NCBI RefSeq assembly: GCF_003096815.1
Contig: NZ_QENY01000006.1
Location: 62,001 to 126,000 of the forward strand
Direction of reading: 5' to 3'
DNA from: Hallella colorans
GTDB taxonomy: Bacteria > Bacteroidota > Bacteroidia > Bacteroidales > Bacteroidaceae
DNA length: 64,000 bases
The position numbers were made by a program, and so were the translations under genes. Of the stretch, positions 1 to 7,994 are shown piece after piece. The notes beneath the pieces are model-generated. The model had not been told where the DNA came from, made no database searches, and saw nothing but the letters and a program-made list of their open reading frames with translations. Each line of letters starts with the position of its first letter. Position 1 is the first letter of the stretch.

Positions 1-1429
1 CAAGTTTCTTTCCATTTTCACTCACCTCTACAATCCATTCGGGGTCATAGTTCCACACGTTGATAAGCACTTTGTTATCGTTTCGGCGTGTGGCATAGTT
101 ATGCGCATATTGCGTCATATCCTTAATAAACTTAGGAGCGTAACTCTTTGGAGCGATCCACGTGGTGTTCAGGTCATAACTTCTGAACTGGTAGCTTCTT
201 GAATGAGCAGCACTTTTATAATACCATTTCACTTGATTGCCTTGCCAAAGGTACACACCGTAACCGCTCGGAGAACCATCTTGGCAAACAGAATTACCCG
301 CTAATTTATCTGTCCACCACCATGTACCACAGATGGCAGGTGTGTTATGGTCAATAATATGAGCCGTTTGTTGCAAATGATGAGCTTTGTGAAGATGTCC
401 GGAAAGCACTTGCACGTTATCAAATCTACGTAGTACCTCCTCTAATTCCCCACCATTTTTAAGGAGATAATCACATGTCTCTTTTCCGTTTTTAAGGTTG
501 GGATGTTTGTATATGGGCGAGTGCATCGCAATGACAATAGGCGTATGACTATTGTCTATGAGCGCAAGATCTTTTTTTAGCCAGTTCATCTGCTGACTTT
601 CAATGGACTCGCGAAAGTTTATTTTACCTACATGACCTTCTCTGCCGTTCTCGTTGATATACTCGGTATTGTCTAATACAACGTAATGTACCTTGCCAAG
701 ATTGAAAGAATAGTATTTGGGGCCGCATGCGTCAATGAACTTTTGAGACGAAGCTCTATCACCTTGTTTATACGGATTACCATCATGGTTTCCCATATTG
801 TGAAACACTGGGGCTTTAATTATCTTCATCTGCTCCTTAGCTTCTCTGATAGTGAAATGATTACTATACCAATAAATATCCCAACTCTCATCCCCCAAAC
901 TTATCCCATAAACTTTATAACCCTGACGTTTAAGATCTGAAATAGAGCTGTTGATATCGTCGGCCACTTTTCTGAACTGCTTGATGTCATCGTTTTGAGC
1001 AGCCAAATGAAAGTCGGCCATAGCCAAAACAGCATGCTTTTCATTGTCCACTTTATTTAGCTCGAAATCGGCCTCTTCTACAGATTTATCTTTTTTTGAA
1101 TCCAGATACTTAAAAAAAAGAGGTGAGTTCCCATCCAAACTCACCTCGTAACCACTTGGTATTGACACAAAAACATAACCTAACTCTTTCTTCGAATTCA
1201 GTCGATATACCCCGTTCGAATCTGTCACCGCAATCTCTACTCCATCCGAGACCTCCACTCCCACGACACCTTCGCCATTACAACTCACTTTTCCCGTAAC
1301 AGTATAATTGGTAGTGAGTGCTTGCTCACGCCAATCAAAGTTACTGGGCAAAATCGTGTCTTCGCCAAAATAGTCTCCCAAAGGCACCATAAGCGTTAAT
1401 ACCAAAAAAGTGAATAAACCTTTTTCCAT
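1..1429 (-). CDS. Calcineurin-like metallophosphoesterase, secreted, 3' end outside window
   Basis: The minus-strand frame is open from an ATG at 1429 to the window edge, so the C-terminus is missing (about 476 residues visible). A hydrophobic N-terminus suggests export. Residues about 40-110 form a beta-rich N-terminal domain of the sort found before Bacteroidetes phosphoesterases. The metallophosphoesterase core follows, with the metal-binding motifs DFHL, GDE, GNHD, a conserved MHSP and GHLH in the right order. The visible tail matches the usual C-terminal domain of this family. Substrate unknown; the family hydrolyses phosphomonoesters or diesters in the periplasm. Fold assignment is firm, function is inference. 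Confidence 0.88.
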   Translation of the reverse strand, partial: MEKGLFTFLVLTLMVPLGDYFGEDTILPSNFDWREQALTTNYTVTGKVSCNGEGVVGVEVSDGVEIAVTDSNGVYRLNSKKELGYVFVSIPSGYEVSLDGNSPLFFKYLDSKKDKSVEEADFELNKVDNEKHAVLAMADFHLAAQNDDIKQFRKVADDINSSISDLKRQGYKVYGISLGDESWDIYWYSNHFTIREAKEQMKIIKAPVFHNMGNHDGNPYKQGDRASSQKFIDACGPKYYSFNLGKVHYVVLDNTEYINENGREGHVGKINFRESIESQQMNWLKKDLALIDNSHTPIVIAMHSPIYKHPNLKNGKETCDYLLKNGGELEEVLRRFDNVQVLSGHLHKAHHLQQTAHIIDHNTPAICGTWWWTDKLAGNSVCQDGSPSGYGVYLWQGNQVKWYYKSAAHSRSYQFRSYDLNTTWIAPKSYAPKFIKDMTQYAHNYATRRNDNKVLINVWNYDPEWIVEVSENGKKL

Positions 1430-1772
1430 CTTTTATTATAGTGTTGATGAATACTTGTAGTTGTCAGTTTTTACACTGCTGCAAATTTACTATCTAATAA
1501 TGTCAATATCGTTACACTTGTTTTGTAATTCTCATACTAAATGATTACAATTCGTTTTCAATTCCAAACCAAGTCCATAATAATATAAGATATTGATAGA
1601 TAGCTCATAAATAAAAAAACCGGAAGCAACCAGAGGCACATCCTACGATTGTAAAACAAACGTTATTGCTGTGAATATTCTGTCTCAAACATTATTGATC
1701 TCACTGTTTTTTGGTATCTTTGCACCACCCCACCACATTTAACATCCACAGCAATCCCACTATAAACGAATA
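1430..1772. other. Intergenic region between divergent genes
   Basis: About 340 AT-rich bases between the minus-strand phosphoesterase and the plus-strand phosphatase. The only clear signal is the plus-strand promoter near 1695-1722. No conserved RNA or further gene is visible. Confidence 0.5.
1695..1722 (+). promoter_or_regulatory. Bacteroidetes-type promoter for the tyrosine phosphatase gene
   Basis: TATCTTTG at 1715-1722 matches the -7 consensus TAnnTTTG, with TTG at 1695-1697 as a -33 element 17 bases upstream. It lies about 50 bases before the ATG at 1773. Confidence 0.6.
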
Positions 1773-2261
1773 ATGAAAGAAAAAAGAATCAAAATTCTTT
1801 TCATTTGCTTAGGCAATATATGCCGTTCTCCGGCAGCTGAAGGCGTGATGCAAAAGATGGTCGACAATCGCGGACTTGCCAACTTGTTTTACATAGACTC
1901 TGCGGGCATTGGCGGCTGGCATGTTGGGCAACTGCCCGACAAACGCATGAGACTCCACGGCAAAGCACGTGGTTACCATTTTGTTCACCACGCCAGACAG
2001 TTTGATGCTGAGAGCGATTTCAAAAAGTTCGATATGATAATCACTATGGACGAAGACAACTATCGCACCATTAGGTCCATGGCAACTGACGATGACGAGC
2101 GCGACAAAGTGCTGCGCATGAAAACATATTTTAAAAGTTATACAGATGCCGAGAGCGTACCCGACCCATATTATGGTGGTGACAGCGACTTTGAATTGGC
2201 TCTCGACTTGATAGAAGATGGATGCGAAAATCTTTTAGACCAATTGACATGTACAAACTGA
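1773..2261 (+). CDS. Low-molecular-weight protein-tyrosine phosphatase
   Basis: A complete 162-residue protein of normal family length. The N-terminal P-loop CLGNICRS supplies the nucleophile Cys12 and Arg18 (Cx5R), and the VPDPYYGG motif supplies the general acid Asp131. It dephosphorylates phosphotyrosine in the cytoplasm. In many bacteria such enzymes oppose the tyrosine kinase (Wzc) that controls capsule export. A capsule locus lies 9 kb downstream, but no Wzc-type kinase is seen in the window, so the partner is unknown. The following HAD phosphatase overlaps by 13 bases, so the two are translationally coupled. Confidence 0.92.
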   Translation: MKEKRIKILFICLGNICRSPAAEGVMQKMVDNRGLANLFYIDSAGIGGWHVGQLPDKRMRLHGKARGYHFVHHARQFDAESDFKKFDMIITMDEDNYRTIRSMATDDDERDKVLRMKTYFKSYTDAESVPDPYYGGDSDFELALDLIEDGCENLLDQLTCTN

Positions 2262-2890
2262 TTATACTTGATTTTGATGGTACCATTGGCGACACCAACC
2301 AGATTATAATTGACACATTGCAAACAACGCTCTGTACGCTCGGTTTGCCCAAACGTTCTAAGGAGCAATGCCGACGCACCATCGGTTTACCACTGGTTGA
2401 AAGTTTCAGGGCCATGATGCCTCTCTCTAACGAACAGAACAGACTATGTGTGGAAACTTACCATCGTCTGTTCCATGAGAAAAACAAGAACTACAAGGTG
2501 AACGTGTTCCCCGGTGTTATTGAGGCCATCAAGAAATGGCATAATGATGGCATTCTCATCTCATTGGCAAGCAGCCGTGGCCATGCCACGCTTGCAGCAT
2601 TTGTGTCCGACTTGAAACTTGACAATTATATTGCGTTGGTTTTAGGAGCAGATGACGTGAAGATTGCTAAGCCAGACCCCTACCCGGTTTTGAAAACACT
2701 GAAGCAGCTTGGTGTCAGCGCAAAAGATACGCTTGTTGTGGGCGATATGAGTTTTGACATACTTATGGGTAAGCGTGCGGGATGCCGAACATGTGGTGTC
2801 ACTTACGGTAATGGTACTGTAGACGAGCTGCGGTTGGCTGGCGCAGACATTATCACAGACTCTCTTATGAAAATAGATAGCATGAGTTGA
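2249..2890 (+). CDS. HAD-superfamily hydrolase, phosphoglycolate phosphatase-like
   Basis: A 213-residue enzyme with all four HAD motifs: DFDGT near the N-terminus (nucleophile Asp8 and Asp10), a serine in ASSRG, the lysine in AKPDP, and the acidic VVGDMSFD. A helical cap domain lies between motifs I and II. It should remove phosphate from a small sugar or glycolate phosphate, but the substrate cannot be read from sequence. The start MYKLIILDFDGT at 2249 puts motif I at its usual distance from the N-terminus. An in-frame ATG at 2222 would add nine residues of no family resemblance. The gene overlaps the end of the tyrosine phosphatase. Confidence 0.9.
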   Translation: MYKLIILDFDGTIGDTNQIIIDTLQTTLCTLGLPKRSKEQCRRTIGLPLVESFRAMMPLSNEQNRLCVETYHRLFHEKNKNYKVNVFPGVIEAIKKWHNDGILISLASSRGHATLAAFVSDLKLDNYIALVLGADDVKIAKPDPYPVLKTLKQLGVSAKDTLVVGDMSFDILMGKRAGCRTCGVTYGNGTVDELRLAGADIITDSLMKIDSMS

Positions 2891-3742
2891 TAAACCTCTA
2901 TTGCTTTCATGATTAATATTTGGCGTGCAACCAAGCATATTTGATAACGGCTAAATAACATAAAATCAATATTACACAAATCCACACGAGGGGGCGTCAA
3001 AATAGGCATACCTTTTTTATGAATAAAGCCCCAATAGCGTCCTAAGTAATTTTGTCAAACATCACGTAAAGTTTCTTTTCTTTAGTTTCCTTTCTCACCA
3101 CGAAGCGAGAAGTCAAGAATGAACTGTGTGCGACCATCGCTCTAACACAGCATAAGGAGCCCTATCCCCGAGAATGCACTTCTGGTGCACAAGCGAGAAA
3201 ATCTTTCCAATGGCTTCCATGCGCAAGTCAGTCTTGGCAAGGTAGGTGTCATACGCTATTAGTACCGCAGGCAAATATGTGTTTCTTTCTTCCAAGCATA
3301 CTGATTAGCACAGAGCCGTTGTAATGTGAGAAGCCTTTTATGACAAAGAATGGATGCATCACTGATATTTGGAACACGTGAAGATTTATGAACTGACAGT
3401 TCCTCTCATGTTTCATTCCGTCATGACTGCGGCAATCCAAGTTAGCGTTTTCAAGGTAGGCGCATGAATGTGTCCATAACGGCAATACGACGTTTTTCAC
3501 TGAAAAAATTGCGGATTTCTAATGGTAATTTTTTTCATGGATTTGATTTTTTGAGTAATATTTTCTCAAATCTTATCTATTCATTTCCTGTGATATACGG
3601 AAATACCAAAGCTTTTTTATGAAAAAATAAACGTTCATATCTTAATCCGAAACTTGCGTAAAATACCGTTAGACTGCAAATTTGTTTAAAAACTATGCAA
3701 GTTTTACGGTCTTATGACGTTTAGAAGACAGAAAAACTATTC
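2891..3742. other. Long intergenic region with possible gene remnants
   Basis: About 850 bases without a convincing intact gene. Two overlapping minus-strand reading frames (3249-3500 and 3113-3295) differ by one frame and could be a decayed coding sequence of unknown family. The last 200 bases are AT-rich and carry a weak promoter-like TTG (3654-3656) and AAATTTG (3678-3684) pair before the sigma factor gene. Confidence 0.4.
3113..3500 (-). pseudogene. Possible frameshifted remnant of unknown gene
   Basis: Two short minus-strand frames overlap between 3249 and 3295 with a one-base phase change. The upstream one begins MKNVVLPLWTHS, and the downstream one has a helical look (YLPAVLIAYDTYLAKTDLRM). 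Neither resembles a family I recognise, and no start with upstream promoter is visible. It may be the scar of an old insertion or simply noise. Confidence 0.2.
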
Positions 3743-4303
3743 ATGACGTACACCCAAACTGGCAAGGAGGAAGATATTATCAACCTGTTTCGCGAAGACA
3801 ACGTCTTGGCGATGAATAAATTGTACGCCGAATTTGCCCCATATCTCACGGGCATTTGTGCTCGTTACATTGCGGAAGACGCTGAGTTGAAAGATGTGTT
3901 GCAAGAGTCTTTTATCAAGATTTTCACACGGATAGACCACTTTGAATATCGTGGCCAAGGTTCGTTACGGGCTTGGATGGCCCGTATTGTGATCAATGAA
4001 AGCCTGCAAACACTGCGTCAGAAAAAGAAGTTCCCTTTGACATCACTCGATAATGAACCGGTCGATTTGCCTGATGAAGAGCCCGCCACTTATGGAATAG
4101 ACACTGAAACGATGGCTCAACTTATCGGGAAATTACCAGCAGGATACCGAACGGTGCTCAATCTATATATCATTGATGGTTTGTCGCACAAGGAGATAGC
4201 GAAAATATTAGGCATTAAGCCAGACACCTCCGCGTCTCAATTACACCGCTCCAAAAACATGTTGGCTAAACTAATTTTGGACTTTAAACGAAGCAAACAA
4301 TGA
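3743..4303 (+). CDS. ECF-type RNA polymerase sigma-70 factor
   Basis: A 186-residue extracytoplasmic-function sigma factor. Region 2 lies at about residues 20-90 and includes LKDVLQESFIKIF, which binds core polymerase and the -10 region. Region 4 lies at about 125-180 with the helix-turn-helix LSHKEIAKILGI. Regions 1 and 3 are absent, as is normal for ECF factors. The next gene starts inside this stop codon (ATGA overlap) and encodes a membrane-anchored protein that is the likely anti-sigma partner. The regulon is unknown. Confidence 0.93.
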   Translation: MTYTQTGKEEDIINLFREDNVLAMNKLYAEFAPYLTGICARYIAEDAELKDVLQESFIKIFTRIDHFEYRGQGSLRAWMARIVINESLQTLRQKKKFPLTSLDNEPVDLPDEEPATYGIDTETMAQLIGKLPAGYRTVLNLYIIDGLSHKEIAKILGIKPDTSASQLHRSKNMLAKLILDFKRSKQ

Positions 4304-5625
4304 AAAAGCAATGGAAGAAAGACCTTGAACGCCTTGGGACGGAATACGTGAAGACTCCGCCCGAAGGGTTATTAGCCGATATCAAACGAGAGATGTTGGC
4401 CCGTGGCATTGTACCAGCTCAGCCCAAACGAAAGATTAGTCACGCGGTGTCTTGGCCACAAATGGCAGTGGCCGCAAGCGCGTTAGTTCTTCTTGGAGTA
4501 AGCGCGATAGGCTATCTACATCACTATCATAAGAGCGAGCGCACTATGGCAGACAAGGCAAAGTGCGAGAGAAAAAAGACTTGGGATTACGGTACATCCC
4601 AAAATGCTACCGCAAATGTAATTTCCACAGCTATCAATGACGCTGGGTATCAACTCAAAAAAAACGAAAAAAAAGATATGGCACAGAGTTTAGGGAAAAT
4701 GGTGTCACGTCTAAAATTTGCCATGAGAAAAAGCCCATCAGCGCATACCAACTACGAGGGCAAGACTCTTTTAGCCCAGTCTGACATTGACCATGATGTG
4801 GTCCAAATACCTTTAAAGCATGAGGGAGATGCCAAAATTGTCGATCAGAATAACGCCAGCCAAACTTTTATGGGCAACGACCTACCCCAATCTCAACACT
4901 ATCGCTCTCAATATTCTACCAACCGGCATAACACATTGCGTCATGCCGATACATGGCAACTTACAGCATACTATATGGGGCAACCCCATCATCAAACGGG
5001 CGGAGGTACAGACATGATGTATACCACCAGCATGACCCATTTTGCAAGCGAGCCAGTAAACGGGGATGACAACAATAAATCCATGTCCGCCATTAGCGCT
5101 CCGCCTGTGAAACGCGAATATCACCATCGTCCCATCAAAATAGGCGTATCAGCTCAGTACATGATTGATGATCGATGGAGCATCCTGTCCGGATTGACTT
5201 ATAGCAAACTAATCTCCACTTTCACCGAAGAAACGGTCGTTTCCACCAAAACGACCGAGCAAACCCTGCATTATATCGGCATACCCATCAGTGTCACTTA
5301 CTCTTTGTGGCAGTCTAATTATTTTAATATATATGTCAAAGCTGGGGCTGAAGTTGAGAAGCTCGTCAAGGGAAAAAGCGTCACGAAATGCGTTGATATA
5401 GACCGTACCGCTCCTCCCATCTCAAAAACTCTAAGCGAACATAAACTATTATTCAGCGCACACGCCGCCGCCGGAATGGCATACAAGCCAGTAAAGATGA
5501 TGAGCGTTTTCGTTGAGCCAGGATTAGAATATTATTTTAAAAATCAAAGCGATATCAAATCCTCGTACACTGATAAACCTTTGGGGGGCAATGTCAATGT
5601 AGGTATTCGGCTGAACATCAAATAG
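4300..5625 (+). CDS. Probable anti-sigma protein with C-terminal outer-membrane beta-barrel-like domain
   Basis: A 441-residue protein overlapping the ECF sigma gene by four bases. Residues 1-50 are charged and probably cytoplasmic (sigma-binding). A single membrane segment spans about 54-74 (MAVAASALVLLG). A low-complexity periplasmic linker follows, and from about residue 285 alternating hydrophobic strands resemble the PorT-type outer-membrane beta-barrel family, ending in a typical strand (NVGIRLNIK). There is no signal peptide; the first hydrophobic segment is internal. The anti-sigma role is inferred from position and topology. A barrel-like domain behind an inner-membrane anchor is topologically odd. 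Confidence 0.75.
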   Translation: MKKQWKKDLERLGTEYVKTPPEGLLADIKREMLARGIVPAQPKRKISHAVSWPQMAVAASALVLLGVSAIGYLHHYHKSERTMADKAKCERKKTWDYGTSQNATANVISTAINDAGYQLKKNEKKDMAQSLGKMVSRLKFAMRKSPSAHTNYEGKTLLAQSDIDHDVVQIPLKHEGDAKIVDQNNASQTFMGNDLPQSQHYRSQYSTNRHNTLRHADTWQLTAYYMGQPHHQTGGGTDMMYTTSMTHFASEPVNGDDNNKSMSAISAPPVKREYHHRPIKIGVSAQYMIDDRWSILSGLTYSKLISTFTEETVVSTKTTEQTLHYIGIPISVTYSLWQSNYFNIYVKAGAEVEKLVKGKSVTKCVDIDRTAPPISKTLSEHKLLFSAHAAAGMAYKPVKMMSVFVEPGLEYYFKNQSDIKSSYTDKPLGGNVNVGIRLNIK

Positions 5626-5807
5626 CGCAACTTTTTCAAAACTCATGCCATTGGCCCCCTCGTAGGGCAGCTATTAAGGTGAATTTTATAATATACTTAT
5701 GTCTCGCGCTGTATTCCCAGCAAAAAAAATTACCAAGACATGCAAGATTTAGACAGTCTAAGCATTTAACGAACAGGAAAAAACAAATTAATAAACATCG
5801 TTAAAAC

Positions 5808-6410
5808 ATGAAAATTATCAGATCTATCTTTCTCGCTTGCTGCGCATGTGCAGCAGTGACGTTCACATCTTGCATTGGCAATGATGAGCCGACAGTGTTG
5901 ACCAAAGAACAAAAGGCGGCAGCTTTCCAACAAATTAAAGGTAACTACACTGGCAAGTTGGTTTACAAAAATCCAACTTCCACCACCGCGTCAAAATTAG
6001 ACTCCGTCGATGTCAAATGGGAAATGCTGACAGACTCCACCATGCGCATCAATAATTTTCCGACCGCCCCACTGGTCAAGAACATAACTAACAAAGAGAT
6101 AAGTGCCGCTCTTGCCACACTCCCACCCCAAGCTCTAAACTGCATGATAGACATACGGAAGAGCGACCCATTGCTCTTTACTGTCAATCCCAAACCTTTA
6201 GAATATAACACGACGTATGAGGGCAAGGCTCATCACCTAAAAATACTATTCTATATCAATATCAGTGGTTCTTTCGGTGGATATATCCCAGCCAAAAAAC
6301 GAATCCAAATTCAGATAGTCATCGCCTCCGTCTTTGTGGATGGCAAGCCTAAACCTGAACTTATCAAAGGTTACATCCCTGTCGTACTGGATGGAAAGAG
6401 AGAGAAATAA
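5808..6410 (+). CDS. DUF4840-family lipoprotein
   Basis: A 200-residue protein with a lipoprotein signal peptide ending at VTFTSC (lipidated Cys22). The rest, starting near KAAAFQQIKGNYTGKLVY, matches the DUF4840 pattern seen in Prevotella and Bacteroides: a secreted beta-rich domain of unknown function. It lies 182 bases after the sigma/anti-sigma pair on the same strand and may belong to the same envelope response, though a separate promoter cannot be excluded. Confidence 0.78.
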   Translation: MKIIRSIFLACCACAAVTFTSCIGNDEPTVLTKEQKAAAFQQIKGNYTGKLVYKNPTSTTASKLDSVDVKWEMLTDSTMRINNFPTAPLVKNITNKEISAALATLPPQALNCMIDIRKSDPLLFTVNPKPLEYNTTYEGKAHHLKILFYINISGSFGGYIPAKKRIQIQIVIASVFVDGKPKPELIKGYIPVVLDGKREK

Positions 6411-6786
6411 AGGTCTCTTAAAACAACCAATTAAGTGCCAATAATAGCTCAAGACACCCAACTTAGCAAATGGCAATTATGCAGACCACATCTTCAAGGC
6501 GTAAATATCATTCATAACATTACAGATGTTTATAGTTTTGGCCAATAATAAAGCTTGCGGCGGAGCAAGCGCCATCTGATCTAAACCATTTTAAACACAC
6601 AGCCCCGTTTTTCGCGACATGCGCGGAGACGGGGCTTATCGTACGCGCCAATTACAAAACAAGGATGCCTTTATATCGCATGGCACAATCTGTCAGGATA
6701 TATATAATAATAAAAATGCTTGAAATTAGCCACACACAGGGTTAATTTCAAGCATTCTTCCTTACTGGTCTACCTTATCCTAAAAG
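6411..6786. other. Intergenic region downstream of DUF4840 and tmRNA genes
   Basis: Convergent region holding a GC-rich hairpin (6601-6636, arms AGCCCCGT/ACGGGGCT) without a T tract, and the tmRNA terminator at 6711-6754. No gene is visible. Confidence 0.5.
6711..6754 (-). terminator. Intrinsic terminator of the tmRNA gene
   Basis: On the minus strand the arms TGCTTGAAATTA and TAATTTCAAGCA pair perfectly over a 14-base loop and are followed at once by TTTTTA. It lies 32 bases beyond the mature tmRNA 3' end. Confidence 0.85.
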
Positions 6787-7182
6787 TGGAGCTGGCGGGA
6801 GTCGAACCCGCGTCCAAACAGGGAAATCATACGCTTTCTACACGTTTATTCCAGCCTTCGATTTTCGTGTGACGGCAAGACCTGGACCACCAACCGGCAC
6901 CTTATCCTCTAAATTTCACCCTTGCATCGAGGCCTACAAAAGCTATTTCCGATTTTCCTGCACCGCTAAACCCTCAGATTCGGAACAACATCCTTGGAGC
7001 GATGTCTCGTTCCATCACCTTGTGACGGAATTAAGCCAGTAACTTACTGTTCTTCAGTTAGGCAGCGAGAGCGTAATTGTTTTCGCCAATTAATTTTTTG
7101 ACAGCTCAGATTAAGGAGCAAGCTACCAAGGCTCCGCGTGCTTACGTACCATCTCATCCTGCTGTCAAATCCAGTCAACCCC
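6787..7182 (-). ncRNA. ssrA: tmRNA (transfer-messenger RNA)
   Basis: About 396 bases. The 5' end GGGGTTGACTGGATTTGACA and the 3' end CGGGTTCGACTCCCGCCAGCTCC form the tRNA-like acceptor and T arms; GGGGTTG pairs with CAGCTCC over seven base pairs. The template does not encode CCA after the discriminator A, so it must be added. The internal reading frame gives the tag GENNYALAA followed by TAA (7058-7087). It rescues stalled ribosomes with SmpB and marks the product for proteolysis. Confidence 0.95.
7058..7087 (-). other. tmRNA proteolysis-tag reading frame
   Basis: Resume codon GGC followed by codons for GENNYALAA and stop TAA. The C-terminal ALAA is the usual ClpXP degradation signal. Confidence 0.85.
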
Positions 7183-7299
7183 GATACATCGTGTTCTACT
7201 GAAAAATCAGCATTCTACGTGTTTGCATGGCCTTTAGTGCGAACGACGCTTGCCATCATTTCATGGACATTATCCTCATTTCGGCCATTTTCCAATTTG

Positions 7300-7330
7300 C
7301 AAAGATAGTACAAACAAGCGAAAAGACAAA
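7300..7330 (-). promoter_or_regulatory. Promoter of the tmRNA gene
   Basis: Read on the minus strand, TTTG (7330-7327) and TATCTTTG (7307-7300) are separated by 19 bases, a full match to the Bacteroidetes consensus. It lies about 115 bases upstream of the mature 5' end, implying a precursor that is trimmed. Confidence 0.8.
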
Positions 7331-7676
7331 ATAAAACACCCCGAAATTGCACTTCTATCTTGAATATTTACAACTTTACGTTAAAACTATAGTCGATGCC
7401 CGATGCGCCGCGAGAGCGGAATAGGCTGCGATGTCGGCATGTCAAAAGCTGGGAAATGTCAGGATAATTCCGAATTTTCAGGGGTTACGAAATGGATTCA
7501 AATAGCTTCGGAAAGGCAAGAGGCGAGCTTCCAAACGAAGAGAACAAGACAATTTCCGTGGAAAATCCATCGATTTTTACCCAAAAATCACTCAAAAAAC
7601 GGACTCAAGATTGCCCTTTACTGCTTTTTCTTCATGCGACAAAGACCTAAACGGCGAGCCTTTACTATCCCATCGC

Positions 7677-7723
7677 GTTGCCATTGCTATCTAATCACTG
7701 TGCGATTGGATAGCAATGGCAAC
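7677..7723. repeat. Long perfect hairpin in a dispersed intergenic repeat
   Basis: The arms GTTGCCATTGCTATC and GATAGCAATGGCAAC pair perfectly, then continue through one T.G wobble and AATC/GATT around a 7-base loop. The left arm and preceding bases resemble sequences at 45.33 kb and, inverted, at 58.13 kb. No T tract follows directly, so it is not a standard terminator. Confidence 0.6.
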
Positions 7724-7982
7724 ACCGATTTTTGTTAAGAAAGCACAAGTCTCTGTCTTCAAGCGCTTTGCCAAATTGTCATTTTTTGCCCATTTTTCCG
7801 CCCCCCTGCCTTGTCTTTTTGCAAAAAAGCTAAAAACAGAATGGTTTTATCCGTTTTTTTCAACGTTATTTTTTTATCCACGCTTTTGACGGAACAGCCA
7901 CATCAAGCACACAGACAACCGCCCCGTGAGCATAGTGCCAATTTTTGGCGGCGGAAAGAGCGGCTTTCCATATAGGATTTGC

Positions 7983-7990
7983 TATCTTTG
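7983..7990 (+). promoter_or_regulatory. -7 promoter element directly before the ThiD-AraC start
   Basis: TATCTTTG ends four bases before the ATG at 7995. Transcription should start at or within a few bases of the start codon, so the mRNA would be leaderless or nearly so. No good -33 element is seen. Confidence 0.55.
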
Positions 7991-7994
7991 CACC

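Larger units (their letters stand above)
7183..7994. other. Long intergenic region with a repeat hairpin and two promoters
   Basis: About 810 bases between divergently transcribed tmRNA and the ThiD-AraC gene. It holds the tmRNA promoter (7300-7330), a dispersed repeat with a long hairpin (7650-7723) and the promoter of the next gene. A plus-strand frame at 7403-7738 has no family resemblance, spans the hairpin, and is judged non-coding. Confidence 0.5.

Noticed and set aside
6601-6636. GC-rich hairpin AGCCCCGT/ACGGGGCT as a terminator
   Set aside because: No T tract on either side and almost 200 bases from the nearest stop codon; left as an unassigned hairpin.
7403-7738. A 111-codon plus-strand frame before the ThiD-AraC gene
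   Set aside because: No family resemblance or promoter, and it runs through the dispersed repeat hairpin; composition looks non-coding.
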